From contig NZ_RRCN01000001.1 in the NCBI RefSeq assembly GCF_003863965.1, positions 5,825,071-5,889,070 on the forward strand: a DNA stretch of 64,000 bases. Reading direction: 5' to 3'. The stretch comes from Paenibacillus oralis (GTDB taxonomy: Bacteria; Bacillota; Bacilli; Paenibacillales; Paenibacillaceae). Under the pieces are notes generated by a model. The model was not told the origin of the DNA. It saw only the letters and a list, made by a program, of their open reading frames with translations, and searched no databases. Position numbers and translations under genes: made by a program. Positions 50,715 to 60,357 of this stretch are shown here, in pieces (the first letter of the stretch is position 1; each line of letters starts with the position of its first letter).

Positions 50715-51563
50715 TTAGCCCTTGACCCCGGATAACTGAATCCCCTCGATCAGGTCATTTTCTGCGTACAAAAAAATAAACAACATCGGCAGCATATACA
50801 GCACGGCAGCCGCGAAAGCAAGACCGAACTCTCCCTCATTGATTTGGGCCAAATAGATAGACAACGGGCGCATGTAGGCATCATGTAAAAAGATCAGCGG
50901 TTGTTCTACCATATTCCAGTAATCAATGAAAACAAGAATCGTAAGTGCGGCTATACCTGGCTTGGACATCGGTATAATAATGCGGGTAAAGATGGTCCAG
51001 TATCCCGCTCCGTCCATTTGGGCGGCCTCCAGATATGTGCGGGGAATGCCGATCATAAATTGGCGAACCAGGAATACGCCAAAGGCCGAGAAGATGCCGG
51101 GAAGAATAATGGATAATCGGCTATCCAGTAAACCGAGCCAATCCATCGCCAGATAATTCGGAACCAATGTGACTTGAAAAGGCATCAGCATCGTGATGAT
51201 ATAAAGAAAAAACAAGCTGTCCCTGCCCAAAAAAGAGAACTGGGAGAAAGCAAAAGCGGCCATGGCAGCAACTGCGACTTGTCCGAGGACAATCGGAACG
51301 ACAAGCAGGACGGAATTCCAAAACATGATCAGAAATTGCAGGCGATCAAAGAGCAGAGTCTTGTATTGCTCCAGGCTGACCCAATCCGGGATCCACTTCA
51401 ACTGGAGGTATTCGTTTGCAGTAGCTCCCAGACTGTAATTAAATTGGATTTCCGCTTCGGTCATCAATGAATTGCTTAGGGTAAAGTAAAGCGGAATGAG
51501 CATAAGGATCGCCAGGACGACCAGAATCACAGTCATAACGATGGTTGATAATGAGACTCTCAC
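50715..51563 (-). CDS. Carbohydrate ABC transporter permease, MalG type
   Basis: A 282-residue permease with about six spans. The GTG at 51563 has AAGGAGG 5-6 nt upstream; a frame extending to TTG 51599 lacks a ribosome site. The EAA loop is present as YLEAAQMDGAGYWTIFTRII-x-P, the contact site for the ATPase. The first span is STIVMTVILVVLAILMLIPL. It pairs with the MalF-type permease encoded 10 nt upstream and imports an oligosaccharide. Confidence 0.92.
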   Translation of the reverse strand: MRVSLSTIVMTVILVVLAILMLIPLYFTLSNSLMTEAEIQFNYSLGATANEYLQLKWIPDWVSLEQYKTLLFDRLQFLIMFWNSVLLVVPIVLGQVAVAAMAAFAFSQFSFLGRDSLFFLYIITMLMPFQVTLVPNYLAMDWLGLLDSRLSIILPGIFSAFGVFLVRQFMIGIPRTYLEAAQMDGAGYWTIFTRIIIPMSKPGIAALTILVFIDYWNMVEQPLIFLHDAYMRPLSIYLAQINEGEFGLAFAAAVLYMLPMLFIFLYAENDLIEGIQLSGVKG

Positions 51564-51573
51564 CAGGCCCTCC

Positions 51574-52437
51574 TTAGTTCGTGTGGAATTTTCGTTCAAA
51601 ATGAAACAATATCGTCACCATGATGACAATCATCGCAGCCATTAAAAAGGAAGCCGCTGTCAGCTTCTGATAATCCAACGCCTGAAACATATTGTTCATA
51701 TAGTGCTGTAGCATATAGATGCTTTCATGGGGATAATCGCCTGCAATCAGGTACGTTTCCCGGAACACCTTAAACGAACCGACAATCGACATAATCAAGA
51801 CAAAGAAATTAGTTGGCGTAAGACAAACCAGCGTAATCGAAGTGAATCTCCGGATCGGTCCCGCCCCATCCAGACTCGCCGCTTCGTAGTACTCTGCAGG
51901 GATATTTTGCAACCCGGCTAAAAACAGGATCATATTGTAGCCCAGCGTCTTCCACAAATAGATCAGCAGGACAACGGCTCTTGCCCAGGAGGTATTCATC
52001 CAGTCAATCGGCGCGTGCCCCCATGAGGTCCAAATCGAATTTATTGCGCCCTGCATATCAAACAATAAATGCCAAACAACGATGATCGATGCGACGGGAA
52101 CAACAAGCGGCATGACATAAGCTGCACGAAGCCAATTACGCAGGGGCAATTTTCGGTTAAGCATGAGCGCAAGTCCCAGTGAGATGACCATCACTAAAGG
52201 CACTCCCGTTAGCGTGAAAATCGCGGTATTATTAGCTGCTTTACGAAAAGATGCGCTTTGCAGCAGTTGCACGTAATTATCCAACCCGACAAATGATCCG
52301 TTCGTAGGGCTGTCAACCAGCGAATAATAGAATCCCACAAGGAAAGGCACGAGATAAAATATCGCAAAGCCGATCAGACTTGGTGCCAAAAACAATAGGA
52401 CAGCGAGTTGTTCTGAACGCAGCCGTTTCCGTTTCAT
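51574..52437 (-). CDS. Carbohydrate ABC transporter permease, MalF type
   Basis: A 287-residue permease with six spans. The N-terminal LLFLAPSLIGFAIFYLVPFL and the EAA loop YYEAASLDGAGPIRRFTSIT are typical of sugar-transporter permeases. It is the first gene of the operon: MalF type, MalG type, HlyD-like adaptor, binding protein. It lies downstream of the two-component genes with a terminator between them, so the sensor kinase and response regulator may induce it. Confidence 0.92.
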   Translation of the reverse strand: MKRKRLRSEQLAVLLFLAPSLIGFAIFYLVPFLVGFYYSLVDSPTNGSFVGLDNYVQLLQSASFRKAANNTAIFTLTGVPLVMVISLGLALMLNRKLPLRNWLRAAYVMPLVVPVASIIVVWHLLFDMQGAINSIWTSWGHAPIDWMNTSWARAVVLLIYLWKTLGYNMILFLAGLQNIPAEYYEAASLDGAGPIRRFTSITLVCLTPTNFFVLIMSIVGSFKVFRETYLIAGDYPHESIYMLQHYMNNMFQALDYQKLTAASFLMAAMIVIMVTILFHFERKFHTN

Positions 52438-52530
52438 GTTCTTCTTTCCCCTTTCTCCTGCAAGGATACCTACCCGATATGAAGTTGATGTGAATAACGA
52501 ATGAAGGGCATTTGAAGAATTCTAGGAAAA

Positions 52531-52565
52531 TAAAAAAAGAGCCCTGGCATTTATGCCAAAGGCTC
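52531..52565 (-). terminator. Terminator overlapping the end of the kinase gene
   Basis: GAGCCTTTGGCAT pairs with ATGCCAGGGCTC with one bulge, followed by TTTTTTTATTTT on the minus strand. The stem includes the last codons and the TAA of the sensor kinase gene. Confidence 0.9.
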
Positions 52566-54038
52566 GCTCTGCGGCAGAAGAACAACAAATTCAACCCCAT
52601 TGCTCTGATTGGATAAGGTATAGGTGGCTTGATGGACATCCAGCACTTTTTTGACGATATAGAGTCCTAAACCGCTCCCCCCCGTTTGACGGCTTCTTGA
52701 TTTGTCTATCCGATAGAAAGCTTCAAATAACTTGGGAATTTCCCCTTCGTCCAGATGGACGCCTGTATTCAGCACACTCAGTTTAGCATACCGGCCATCC
52801 GCAGACAGATGAACAACGATACCTTCTCCCTTCGGGGTATAGTGTGCGGCATTGCCGATAATATTGGAGATCGCCTTCGCAAGCAATTGCGTATCCCCAA
52901 CCACCGCGACAGATCTGGGAACACGAACCTCAAGGGCAATTTCGTTCAGTTCGCAATAGTATTGAATCGGTTCTATGATTTCATCAAGCAACTTGGACAG
53001 GCTCACTATCGTCCGCTGGGGCTGAAAGCTATCACTTTCCAGCCTGGAAATCTCAAGAATTTCATAAACCAGCTTTTCCATCTGCTTGACGATCCGATGC
53101 GATTGCGCCAGATACTTACCGCGATCCCTATAGGGCCCGACTTGGTGAATCATAGCCTCCAATTGTCCAGATATTGCCGTAAGCGGCGTCTTCAATTCGT
53201 GGGAAATCGTTGCGACAAACTCCCTCCGTATGGCTTCCATTTCTTCTTTGCGCTGAATGTCGCTTTTCAACTGGGCATTGGCTTCCGTTAGTTCCTGCAT
53301 CGAATGCTGTAAGTTAATGGAGAGTTTATTTAAGGAATGTGAAATTTCACCAATTTCATCCTCCGAAGCGTAGCTGGAACGTTCAGAAAAATCCAACAGT
53401 GCCATCCTCTTGGCCACCTTGCTCATTTGAACCAACGGCCGTGCGAAAAAATGCGAATAGACGTACGCACCTCCAACGGCAATCACAAAAATGATGACCA
53501 TCATATAAGGAGCCAATTTCAGAACCATATTAGCCGCCTCATCAATAGGCTGCAAAGAAGCGAAGACCGACATCGAATAGCCGCCCTCCCGTTCATGCCC
53601 CGGCAAGCTCAAGTCATTATGAATAATCATTTCTGCATCATCATTAGTAGTTGACGACCTCTCATCGCCTGGAAATTCCATCGATAGCTGCAAGTGTGCA
53701 GGATCTAACTGGCCTTCCATCTCATCTCGTTCCAGAGGAAGCGGCTCCGCTACTGTAATCGTAGGAAATATAATCCGGCCTGTCGCATCCTTTACGATGA
53801 CGCCGGCATTGTACGTCATGGAAAAAGCTCTGATTCGCTCTTTCCCCGCTTCCCAATCCCCTTGCGGATAGTTTTGCAATAGTTCCGCCAGACCATGATT
53901 CAAATCGCTTTTCTTTTGCTGCAAATAAAACGAGGGCAAGATAAAATAAAGCGTAAAATACATGATGCATGAAAGTAGGATCAGCACGGAACTTGTCACC
54001 ATAAATATTTTGAAGGAAACGCTCTTATGTCTTTTCAT
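52551..54038 (-). CDS. Sensor histidine kinase (EnvZ/PhoR type)
   Basis: A 495-residue membrane kinase. TM1 is about 10-35. An extracellular sensor of about 135 residues follows, then TM2 about 172-195 and HAMP (about 195-250). The HisKA motif is ATISHELKTPLTAISGQLEA with the phospho-His. The ATPase has NIIGNAAHYTPKGEG and GSGLGLYIVKKVLD. It overlaps the response regulator gene by 4 nt. Placed directly upstream of the sugar ABC operon, it may sense a cell-wall-derived or plant-derived sugar outside the cell. The sensor domain has no family I recognise. Confidence 0.92.
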   Translation of the reverse strand: MKRHKSVSFKIFMVTSSVLILLSCIMYFTLYFILPSFYLQQKKSDLNHGLAELLQNYPQGDWEAGKERIRAFSMTYNAGVIVKDATGRIIFPTITVAEPLPLERDEMEGQLDPAHLQLSMEFPGDERSSTTNDDAEMIIHNDLSLPGHEREGGYSMSVFASLQPIDEAANMVLKLAPYMMVIIFVIAVGGAYVYSHFFARPLVQMSKVAKRMALLDFSERSSYASEDEIGEISHSLNKLSINLQHSMQELTEANAQLKSDIQRKEEMEAIRREFVATISHELKTPLTAISGQLEAMIHQVGPYRDRGKYLAQSHRIVKQMEKLVYEILEISRLESDSFQPQRTIVSLSKLLDEIIEPIQYYCELNEIALEVRVPRSVAVVGDTQLLAKAISNIIGNAAHYTPKGEGIVVHLSADGRYAKLSVLNTGVHLDEGEIPKLFEAFYRIDKSRSRQTGGSGLGLYIVKKVLDVHQATYTLSNQSNGVEFVVLLPQSEPLA

Positions 54039-54706
54039 CCTGATTTCCCCTCAATCAGATAACCCACTCCTTTAATCGTTTGGATATACGGTACGCCAAT
54101 TTTCTTGCGTATGTTTTTGATATGGGCATCGACCAAACGATGATCGCCAAAGAAATCATACCCCCATACGCGGTCCAGAATCATCTCACGCGTAATGGTT
54201 CTCCCGGCATTTTCGATTAAATAGGCAAGAATCGTAAATTCCTTCAACGTCATTTCAATGAGCGTCTCATCCAGGTAAACTTTATAACTTTCGCAATCCA
54301 GACGAAGACGATCATACACTAAATCTTTGGACTGCTGAGCGGGATGGGCTCGTCGAAGAACAGCCTCGACTCGTTTGACAAGCACATTAAAGGAAAACGG
54401 CTTCGCCAGATAATCATCCGCTTCCAATTCAAAGGCATGAAGCTGATCCTTCTCTTCACTTAAAGCAGTTAGGATAATAATGGGCGTCGTACTTTGCTGG
54501 CGTATCATCTTGCATACGGAATAGCCATCCATATTGGGGAGCATCACATCCAGGAGAACGAGGTTGAAATTCCCGTTTTTAAACTTCTGATACCCTTCCG
54601 CTCCATCATTGGCCGTCTCTACCTCGTACCCCTGCGCTTTGAGGTATTCACGAATTAATTCCTGAATAAATGGGTCATCTTCGATGACAAGAATCGATTC
54701 GGGCAA
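54035..54706 (-). CDS. OmpR-family response regulator
   Basis: A 223-residue two-domain regulator starting with TTG 54706 behind AAGGTGAG. The receiver domain has the acidic pair (LVIEDDPF) and phosphorylatable Asp in LVLLDVMLPNMDGYSVC, and the conserved Lys in DYLAKPFSFNVLVKRV. The C-terminal winged helix includes LTLKEFTILAYLIENAGRTI and LVDAHIKNIRKKIG. It is coupled to its kinase by a 4-nt overlap. Confidence 0.94.
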   Translation of the reverse strand: MPESILVIEDDPFIQELIREYLKAQGYEVETANDGAEGYQKFKNGNFNLVLLDVMLPNMDGYSVCKMIRQQSTTPIIILTALSEEKDQLHAFELEADDYLAKPFSFNVLVKRVEAVLRRAHPAQQSKDLVYDRLRLDCESYKVYLDETLIEMTLKEFTILAYLIENAGRTITREMILDRVWGYDFFGDHRLVDAHIKNIRKKIGVPYIQTIKGVGYLIEGKSG

Positions 54707-54825
54707 CTGAACTCACCTTCCTTCATTACCCGCTTGTTTTTTCCCATCATACTATGTTTTTATGAATTTCATATGAAAATTAAGGACTTTTGTAGCGAAC
54801 AACGTTGTACGTTCCCCTGTAGTTC

Positions 54826-55041
54826 TTACTCATGACTAAAGTCGCGAGTTTGCGAAAACTCGTTATCAATTCTAGGTATACCTATTTTTACCATCACTTT
54901 TTTTGAAGGTTCATTCATATCGGCCGTAAAACTATAAATTTCATCAAAACCTAAGGTGTTGAATCCGTATTGTAAACAGGCTGCTGCCCCCTGAACGAAA
55001 GGGATAATCGTGCAAGGCAGCATGCAGGGACACCGAGACAC
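54826..55041 (-). pseudogene. GNAT acetyltransferase remnant
   Basis: The minus strand encodes CLQYGFNTLGFDEIYSFTAD followed by MNEPSKKVMVKIGI. This is the C-terminal half of a RimJ/RimL-type acetyltransferase, where the MN-x-x-SxxVMxKxG motif is typical. The N-terminal half is missing; the upstream piece PCTIIPFVQGAA comes from a short sequence that recurs near 255-285. The 5' truncation makes it a pseudogene. The rest of 54707-55273 holds nothing I can identify. Confidence 0.6.
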
Positions 55042-55273
55042 GAACGCTATAGACAGCCATTCCAGAGCCAGAGTAATTTAACAGGTCCTCACAGTTCTAT
55101 GTTTTTAATATTGCGTTGATCCTCGCATGATTGTCTGTCTGAGTTCACCCCATTGTTTAATATCTTCGGACAGACCAAGGAACAGCGAAGCCTGCACGCT
55201 GCGTGAATACAGTGTTACCTAAACCATTGTTCTTATAAAACTATGAATTGAATCCGAAATAAAAATCTTAAAA

Positions 55274-55299
55274 TGGACCACTGTACGTGCAGTGGCCCA
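55274..55299 (-). terminator. Terminator of the pectinesterase gene
   Basis: TGGGCCACTG pairs with CAGTGGTCCA with one mismatch around a 6-nt loop, 18 nt after the stop at 55317. A short T-run follows on the minus strand. Confidence 0.65.
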
Positions 55300-55316
55300 T
55301 CAAACTTCAATATTTT

Positions 55317-56855
55317 TTACTCATGGGTCGGATCCCATCCGTCGCTTCCAGCCAAGACTGACTGTGTATTTATATTCGCGGCTGCAGAAGCGCTCAATTG
55401 ATGCGCCCAGCTTACTCTTCGAGATGTTGCAGCCCCCGGACCGCTGTTTCCGTATTCACCAAAACGCGCTGTGCTCTGGTTAGCGCTGTTGCCCCAATCG
55501 TTCCATCCGGCAGGTTTAATATGCGTATCCATCCAAGAATACAGATAGGTTACTGAGGCATATGGCCGCCAAGGACGTCCTAAGTCCACGGCATCAGCCA
55601 GTGAATTGGCCCTTGTCAGGCTGCTGTTAATGAAAACAAAGCCGTAAGGGGTTGCCTGATCGGTCGACGCCGCTGTGACGTAACCGCCGCTTACACTTTT
55701 GATTTCACAATTCTCAAACACCGTGGTCCCGCCGCCAAAAATAAAATCTACCGTACCTTCCACATAAGAATCACGAAAATAGTGTCTCCCGCTTTTGACG
55801 TATAAAGTATCCTGGTTGCCAAGCACCCGGACATTGCGGAATACAGCTCTGTCTCCGGAAACATAAAGGGCGACGGCCTGACCGGCATCTTTACCGGCAG
55901 TATTCCGGATCGTGATGTTTTCAGCAATGAAATCGTTTCCTTTTACGAACATGCTGGCGCTATTCGTTGTACTTCCCGCAGTGCTTGTGGAATCGTCATA
56001 AGTCAATATCGTATTGTCAGCGCTTTCACCAATCAGCTTAATAAATGGCTTATTAGACGGGAAAATAAGCTTTTCTTTATAAATCCCTTTTTTAACATAA
56101 ATTATTTTTGGGGATGAGTTATTTGCAGGTACCGCATCAATGGCAGCCTGAACCGTTTTATAGATGCCGGCACCTCCATTAGGATCGACAACAAGGGCTC
56201 CGGACGCGATGCCTGAAGCTACGGGGGAAATCAGAATATCATCAAGATAATGTGATCCGGCGCTGGTATTAGGCGTATACGATTGAAAACCGTCAATCAT
56301 ACTTACTGCATTATAGAATGGCGTACCGCTTGCTTTGATCACTCCATTGACGTAGACATCCGCTTTGTCGGTTGACGGGTCGGCCACAATGCGTATGCTG
56401 TACCATTTGTTCGCCTCATAGCCGCTAAGAAGCGTCACATAAGTGTCACCAGCGTTTCTATAAGACAGGTTGCCGCCAATGGTTTCGATCGACACCGCTG
56501 GAGTATCCCCGCTTAACAGCCTCATTACTTTAGCGCTGTTTTTCAATGATGGCTGCATAAATTTGAACGCTGCATCTACTTTGCCGGTTTGAGCGGTGAA
56601 GCTTTTTTTCAAGCTGACCAGGGCAGTTGTACTGGTGTCATTCAAATATACGCTTTTGTTGGAGGAGCTGGGAACCGCCGCTGCCCGGACCGTTCCTCCT
56701 TCTTCCGAGATCGTAAATCCGCTTGGCTTGGCATTGACCGTCACATTGTTAAAGTTGGCATCAACCATCGGAACAGCAGCTTCTGCATGACCTGCTGGAA
56801 TCCCTGCGAGAATTGCGGCGAATGCGGCAACAGCAAGAACTGAGAATAATTTCAT
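55317..56855 (-). CDS. Secreted pectinesterase (CE8) with N-terminal LamG-like domain
   Basis: A 512-residue protein from ATG 56855 (AAAGGAG upstream). Residues 1-26 are a signal peptide ending GHAEAA. A beta-rich domain of about 180 residues (DANFNNVTVNAKPSGF through GSHYLDDILISPVA) looks like a concanavalin-like carbohydrate-binding module. The right-handed beta-helix esterase starts at about 215. Catalytic motifs are complete: GNQDTLYVKSGRHYF, the Asp in GTVDFIFGGGTTVFENC, and LGRPWRPYA with the conserved Arg. It removes methyl esters from plant pectin. Its neighbours are the sugar importer and its two-component system, so the locus fits plant-polysaccharide use. Confidence 0.93.
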   Translation of the reverse strand: MKLFSVLAVAAFAAILAGIPAGHAEAAVPMVDANFNNVTVNAKPSGFTISEEGGTVRAAAVPSSSNKSVYLNDTSTTALVSLKKSFTAQTGKVDAAFKFMQPSLKNSAKVMRLLSGDTPAVSIETIGGNLSYRNAGDTYVTLLSGYEANKWYSIRIVADPSTDKADVYVNGVIKASGTPFYNAVSMIDGFQSYTPNTSAGSHYLDDILISPVASGIASGALVVDPNGGAGIYKTVQAAIDAVPANNSSPKIIYVKKGIYKEKLIFPSNKPFIKLIGESADNTILTYDDSTSTAGSTTNSASMFVKGNDFIAENITIRNTAGKDAGQAVALYVSGDRAVFRNVRVLGNQDTLYVKSGRHYFRDSYVEGTVDFIFGGGTTVFENCEIKSVSGGYVTAASTDQATPYGFVFINSSLTRANSLADAVDLGRPWRPYASVTYLYSWMDTHIKPAGWNDWGNSANQSTARFGEYGNSGPGAATSRRVSWAHQLSASAAANINTQSVLAGSDGWDPTHE

Positions 56856-57069
56856 AAGCAATCGTCTCCTTTATTTGCGAATTTTAACAATAAAGATACT
56901 GATTCAAAATATCCATTATTCCTCCTTTCAGAAGTTCAGCGATATGCTTTCATCCACTCTTCTCTATTATAGGTTATATATCCATATATTTGTATATAAT
57001 CCAGTTTATCTATTTCCACCAATTTCATATTGTGTGAGATTCAAAGATATTATAGGGGAATTTTAGGTG

Positions 57070-57264
57070 ATAGCCATGTTGAAAACCGTTAAAGTGCCCC
57101 CAAGGACTGGTCAAGTCGCAAAGTGGGGAGAAAAAAATCCGATGGGACGTGCGGGCCAACCCTCCGAGATCGCGCCCGCATATGTATTTCTGGCCTCGGA
57201 TGACTCATCGTATATTTCCGGGCAATTTATTGATGCCACAGGCGGCGTTGTTGTAAATAGCTAA
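57070..57264 (+). pseudogene. C-terminal fragment of a short-chain dehydrogenase
   Basis: The frame reads NPMGRAGQPSEIAPAYVFLA then SDDSSYISGQFIDATGGVVV, which is the conserved C-terminus of general-stress-type SDRs of the YhdF/YdaD group. The Rossmann and catalytic Tyr-Lys parts are missing, so only a fragment remains. Confidence 0.75.
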
Positions 57265-57277
57265 GGAGGTCCGCTTC

Positions 57278-57460
57278 GTGAAAATTGAAAAAATCGAAAC
57301 CTTTCCGCTCTTCTATCGTCTTCCCAAGCCATATGGCGACGCCAATGGGATGAAACCGTACCATTGGCCGGCGGTGAGAATATGGAAACAACCGCTGCGT
57401 TCATTCCCTTTTTGACCCAGCATGCCCCTGATTTTCTCACCCCCGACCCGCTTCATCATT
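57278..57460 (+). pseudogene. Broken enolase-superfamily (mandelate racemase-like) gene
   Basis: GTG 57278, with AAGGAGG upstream, begins KIEKIETFPLFYRLPKPYGD, a typical N-terminus of this superfamily. The frame stops at 57413. Another frame across 57372-57450 reads GGENMETTAAFIPFLTQ, a segment from the C-terminal barrel of such enzymes. The central barrel with the metal ligands has therefore been deleted and the frames no longer match. Confidence 0.6.
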
Positions 57461-59030
57461 GTGTTTTTAATACATTTCCTGCCCCATGGGCGGTGTCCAC
57501 CGCAGCCATCAGATCGGCATAATCATGATTTCCCCAGTCCCCCCGGATCGCATCAGCAAGTTCCTGACCTTAACCCATACTTCCTCGAGGATTCGCAAAG
57601 ATAACTGCAAATCCGTTCGATGCAAGCAATTGAAACTCAAAGAAGAAGACATATCCGTACATGGCTGAAGGTCCGCCGTGAATTTGTAAGATACCCGGAT
57701 GCTCTTCCCCCGTAGAATAAGGCGGATGAAGAATCCAACCTTCTTCTTCCGGGCCGCCTGGCGAGCGGAAGGTAAATCGAGTCGGCCGCGCAAGCTTGAC
57801 ATGATCCAGCCAATCACGGTTCACTCTCGTAAGTCGCCGCTGGTTAACGGACTCCCCATTGATTTCGCCCACCCAAATATCGTTAGGAAGCGTAGAGGCG
57901 GTCACGGCCATAGCTGCCCTGCGCGCGCCGAAACTGAAACTAAGGTTATAGATGACCCGTTCACCGTGTGTGAGTTGTTTCCCCTGCCCATCTGGAACGG
58001 AAAAACGCCAGAGGTGAACCGTCCCATTTGCACTGACGTTCATTAAGATCGATTTCCCGTCCGAGGACCAGTGAGGCGTTACGCCCGGCTGCTCAATCCC
58101 GAGGAAATCTTTAAGCGCATAATCGCCAACCGGATACTTGAACCCTGCGGTAAGTTCCCTTGGCTCTCCCCCTTCCAACGGAACAATCCATATCCCCCGG
58201 TTGGTATAATATCCCGATTTTCGGTCATGACCTATATAGGCAATGAACCTCCCATCTGGCGACCATGACGGATAATTAGCGGGCCCTGCACCTCGAGTCA
58301 GCCGGCGTGCCACCCCTCCACCGGATGGGATGACCCAAATATCATTGACTAAATCCAATTCAGTTCTTTCCGAGATTCGGTTGCCGGCTACCGCTATAAA
58401 AAGACCGTCAGGAGACCACGCCGGGGAAGAAAAATTATAGTTGCCAAAAGTCAATTGTTGAAATACGCCTCTCCCTGGACCTTTGACTTGAACAGTGAAC
58501 AAATGCCAGTTCTTATTTACGAGAAATCCTACGCTATCCAACTTGTACCGGAGTTGGTTCACGACCAATACATTTTTGGAAAATCGTTCTCTTGGATTAA
58601 GCGCTTGCTCCTCCTCTCTTTCCTTGTCACCCGCGCTTAAACGAATGATACAGGCGATTGTTCGGCCATCAGGACTCCATACCGGTACACCGGCAACGTT
58701 TCCTAAATGGGAAAACAGCTGCGGTTCTTCTCCGGTGTTGTGCATGATCCATCGTTGCCGCGATCCCGATCGGCTGGAAATGAAAGAAATCAATTGTCCG
58801 TCAGGAGACCAACGTGGGGCATAGTCTAACTCTGATCCTGAAGTAAGGGGGCGGGGTTCATCGTTACCGGAGGTGCTTGCGACCCAGATGCGACTCTTAT
58901 ACTTGTTCGTGTTGCGATCCATGATCGATTCTACGTAGGCAACTCTCGAACCGTCCGGCGAGATTTGCGGATCATTCACGGCCCTCAGGTTGAAAAGATC
59001 CTCTGAAATCAAACGCCTTCCATATCTCAT
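57456..59030 (-). pseudogene. S9-family prolyl oligopeptidase/acylaminoacyl peptidase, inactivated
   Basis: ATG 59030, with GAGG 6 nt upstream, opens a beta-propeller (PQISPDGSRVAYVES, APRWSPDGQLISFIS, PVWSPDGRTIACIIR repeats). Then comes the start of the alpha/beta-hydrolase domain, ILQIHGGPSAMYGYVFFFEF and FANPRGSMG. A TAA follows in place of the expected Tyr codon of RGSMGYGQ. Reading past it, GQELADAIRGDWGNHDYADL continues in the same frame to a stop at 57456. The catalytic Ser, Asp and His are then missing altogether. So there is one nonsense mutation plus a 3' deletion. The intact enzyme would be a cytoplasmic oligopeptidase. Confidence 0.85.
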
Positions 59031-59159
59031 ATAAATCCTCAATTCGAGACTTTTATTAGTTTTGCCTCCAGCATATGCCTAACTGGGAGTAGGGGTTCAT
59101 ATTTCCCCGCTAAACGTGCAATGTGCTTATGCTTGTATTGCAGACCATATGTCTTCCTG

Positions 59160-60101
59160 TTATACTAATGATTTTCCTAAATATGTATCCTGATTTACTA
59201 TTGTTTGTTTCATCTCTTCTAGGTACTTCATTTGTTGTCTATTCAACTGATCTATTTGCAGGAAATGATGATGATAAACGAATGAATATACGTGCCTAAA
59301 ATTAATAAAAAAATCTACATGCTTCACTATTTCTCCTACTGAATTTTCCTTGGAGTATCCCTCAATAAATGATTCAAAAAATTGGGACGCAAATTTGTCC
59401 CTTTCACTTTTGTCTTTAATGATTTGCGAAGCATGATAAATAGCGATAGCAATATCGTATGCAAACCAATTGAATTCACTGTCTCCGAAATCAATATATG
59501 TAATTTCATTATTATTGTATAGAAAATTATGATGATGCAAATCACCATGTATAATTTCATATAATTCTTTAGAACAACTCATCGATTTAATAGCTTGAAG
59601 ATATTTCTCCCATTTTTCTTCAATCTTGGAATCCAAAGAGTTCATATTCACCTGATAAATCTTATGCTCATTCCATTCTGGTCGTTTATACTTACCTTTG
59701 TACATCTTCGATAGGAAATGCATCCTCCCCATCCCCATACCCCATTGCCTAAACAATTTGTCGTTCCAGTCTTCACCACAAGGATCAATATGAACTCCCT
59801 TAGCCTTCTCGTAAGCAACAAAAAAGAGATTGTCTGTCAGATTATTAACATAGGATTCTCCATTTATTAATTTAGGAATCGTCACACTAACTCCATTTGC
59901 CTTCAGATATTGAGTCCATTCAATTTCAGACAAAATTTCTTCTTCAGAATCAAACATTTTATTAAAAATTTTAATAATCATCGGCACTTCCGAAGAGATT
60001 TCGTAAACGTTATCAAAATATCCACCAAGTAAATGGATATCCGTTTCATGGTAGTTCAAAAAATCAAGAATTTGATTTACGACTGATTTTTCAATCCTCA
60101 T
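59160..60101 (-). CDS. Aminoglycoside-phosphotransferase-family kinase (APH-like)
   Basis: A 313-residue protein kinase-fold enzyme from ATG 60101, preceded by GGGGGAG. The nucleotide-binding N-lobe has GGYFDNVYEI and a lysine in MIIKIFNKMF. The catalytic loop is IIHGDLHHHNFLY, and ITYIDFGDSEFNWFAYDIAI carries the metal-binding Asp. The family phosphorylates small molecules such as antibiotics, choline, homoserine or methylthioribose; no substrate can be assigned. The gene is AT-rich compared with genes further left. It is the first of a series of small minus-strand genes separated by TAAC/GTTA palindromes. Confidence 0.88.
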   Translation of the reverse strand: MRIEKSVVNQILDFLNYHETDIHLLGGYFDNVYEISSEVPMIIKIFNKMFDSEEEILSEIEWTQYLKANGVSVTIPKLINGESYVNNLTDNLFFVAYEKAKGVHIDPCGEDWNDKLFRQWGMGMGRMHFLSKMYKGKYKRPEWNEHKIYQVNMNSLDSKIEEKWEKYLQAIKSMSCSKELYEIIHGDLHHHNFLYNNNEITYIDFGDSEFNWFAYDIAIAIYHASQIIKDKSERDKFASQFFESFIEGYSKENSVGEIVKHVDFFINFRHVYSFVYHHHFLQIDQLNRQQMKYLEEMKQTIVNQDTYLGKSLV

Positions 60102-60141
60102 TGAATTTCTCCCCCTAATTGCCAATGCATATGAAATTCAG

Positions 60142-60199
60142 CTAACGTTTTGTATTCACAAAACGCCCCAGCCTAGATCCTCTAATACTGTGTTATCCC
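60142..60199. repeat. attC-like palindromic element A
   Basis: 58 bp that begin CTAACGTTTTGTATTCAC and end AATACTGTGTTATCCC. The ends are imperfect inverted repeats: TAAC...GTATT against AATAC...GTTA. The CCCAGCCTAGAT inside also occurs in element E. Its length and its AAC/GTT ends resemble integron attC sites. It lies 40 bp upstream of the phosphotransferase start. Confidence 0.55.
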
Positions 60200-60336
60200 A
60201 AGCATGCTTGAATCAGTTTATAAAAGAAAAACATCATGGTTTTGCTCACATTACTGAGTCCCTGATGTCTTTTTAAGTCATATTTAGTTAATCTTCTTGC
60301 CTGATGTAAAATAGTATTAGTTCAATTCTTTCAGTG

Positions 60337-60357
60337 TTGAATGCGGTGTTATCGGAA
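60337..60357. repeat. attC-like half element B with embedded stop codon
   Basis: GTTGAATGCGGTGTTATCGG has the right-end form of the other elements. Read on the minus strand, CCGATAACACCGCATTCAAC contains the TAA stop of the GrpB remnant inside the GATAAC core. Its left partner may be element A or be lost. Confidence 0.5.
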
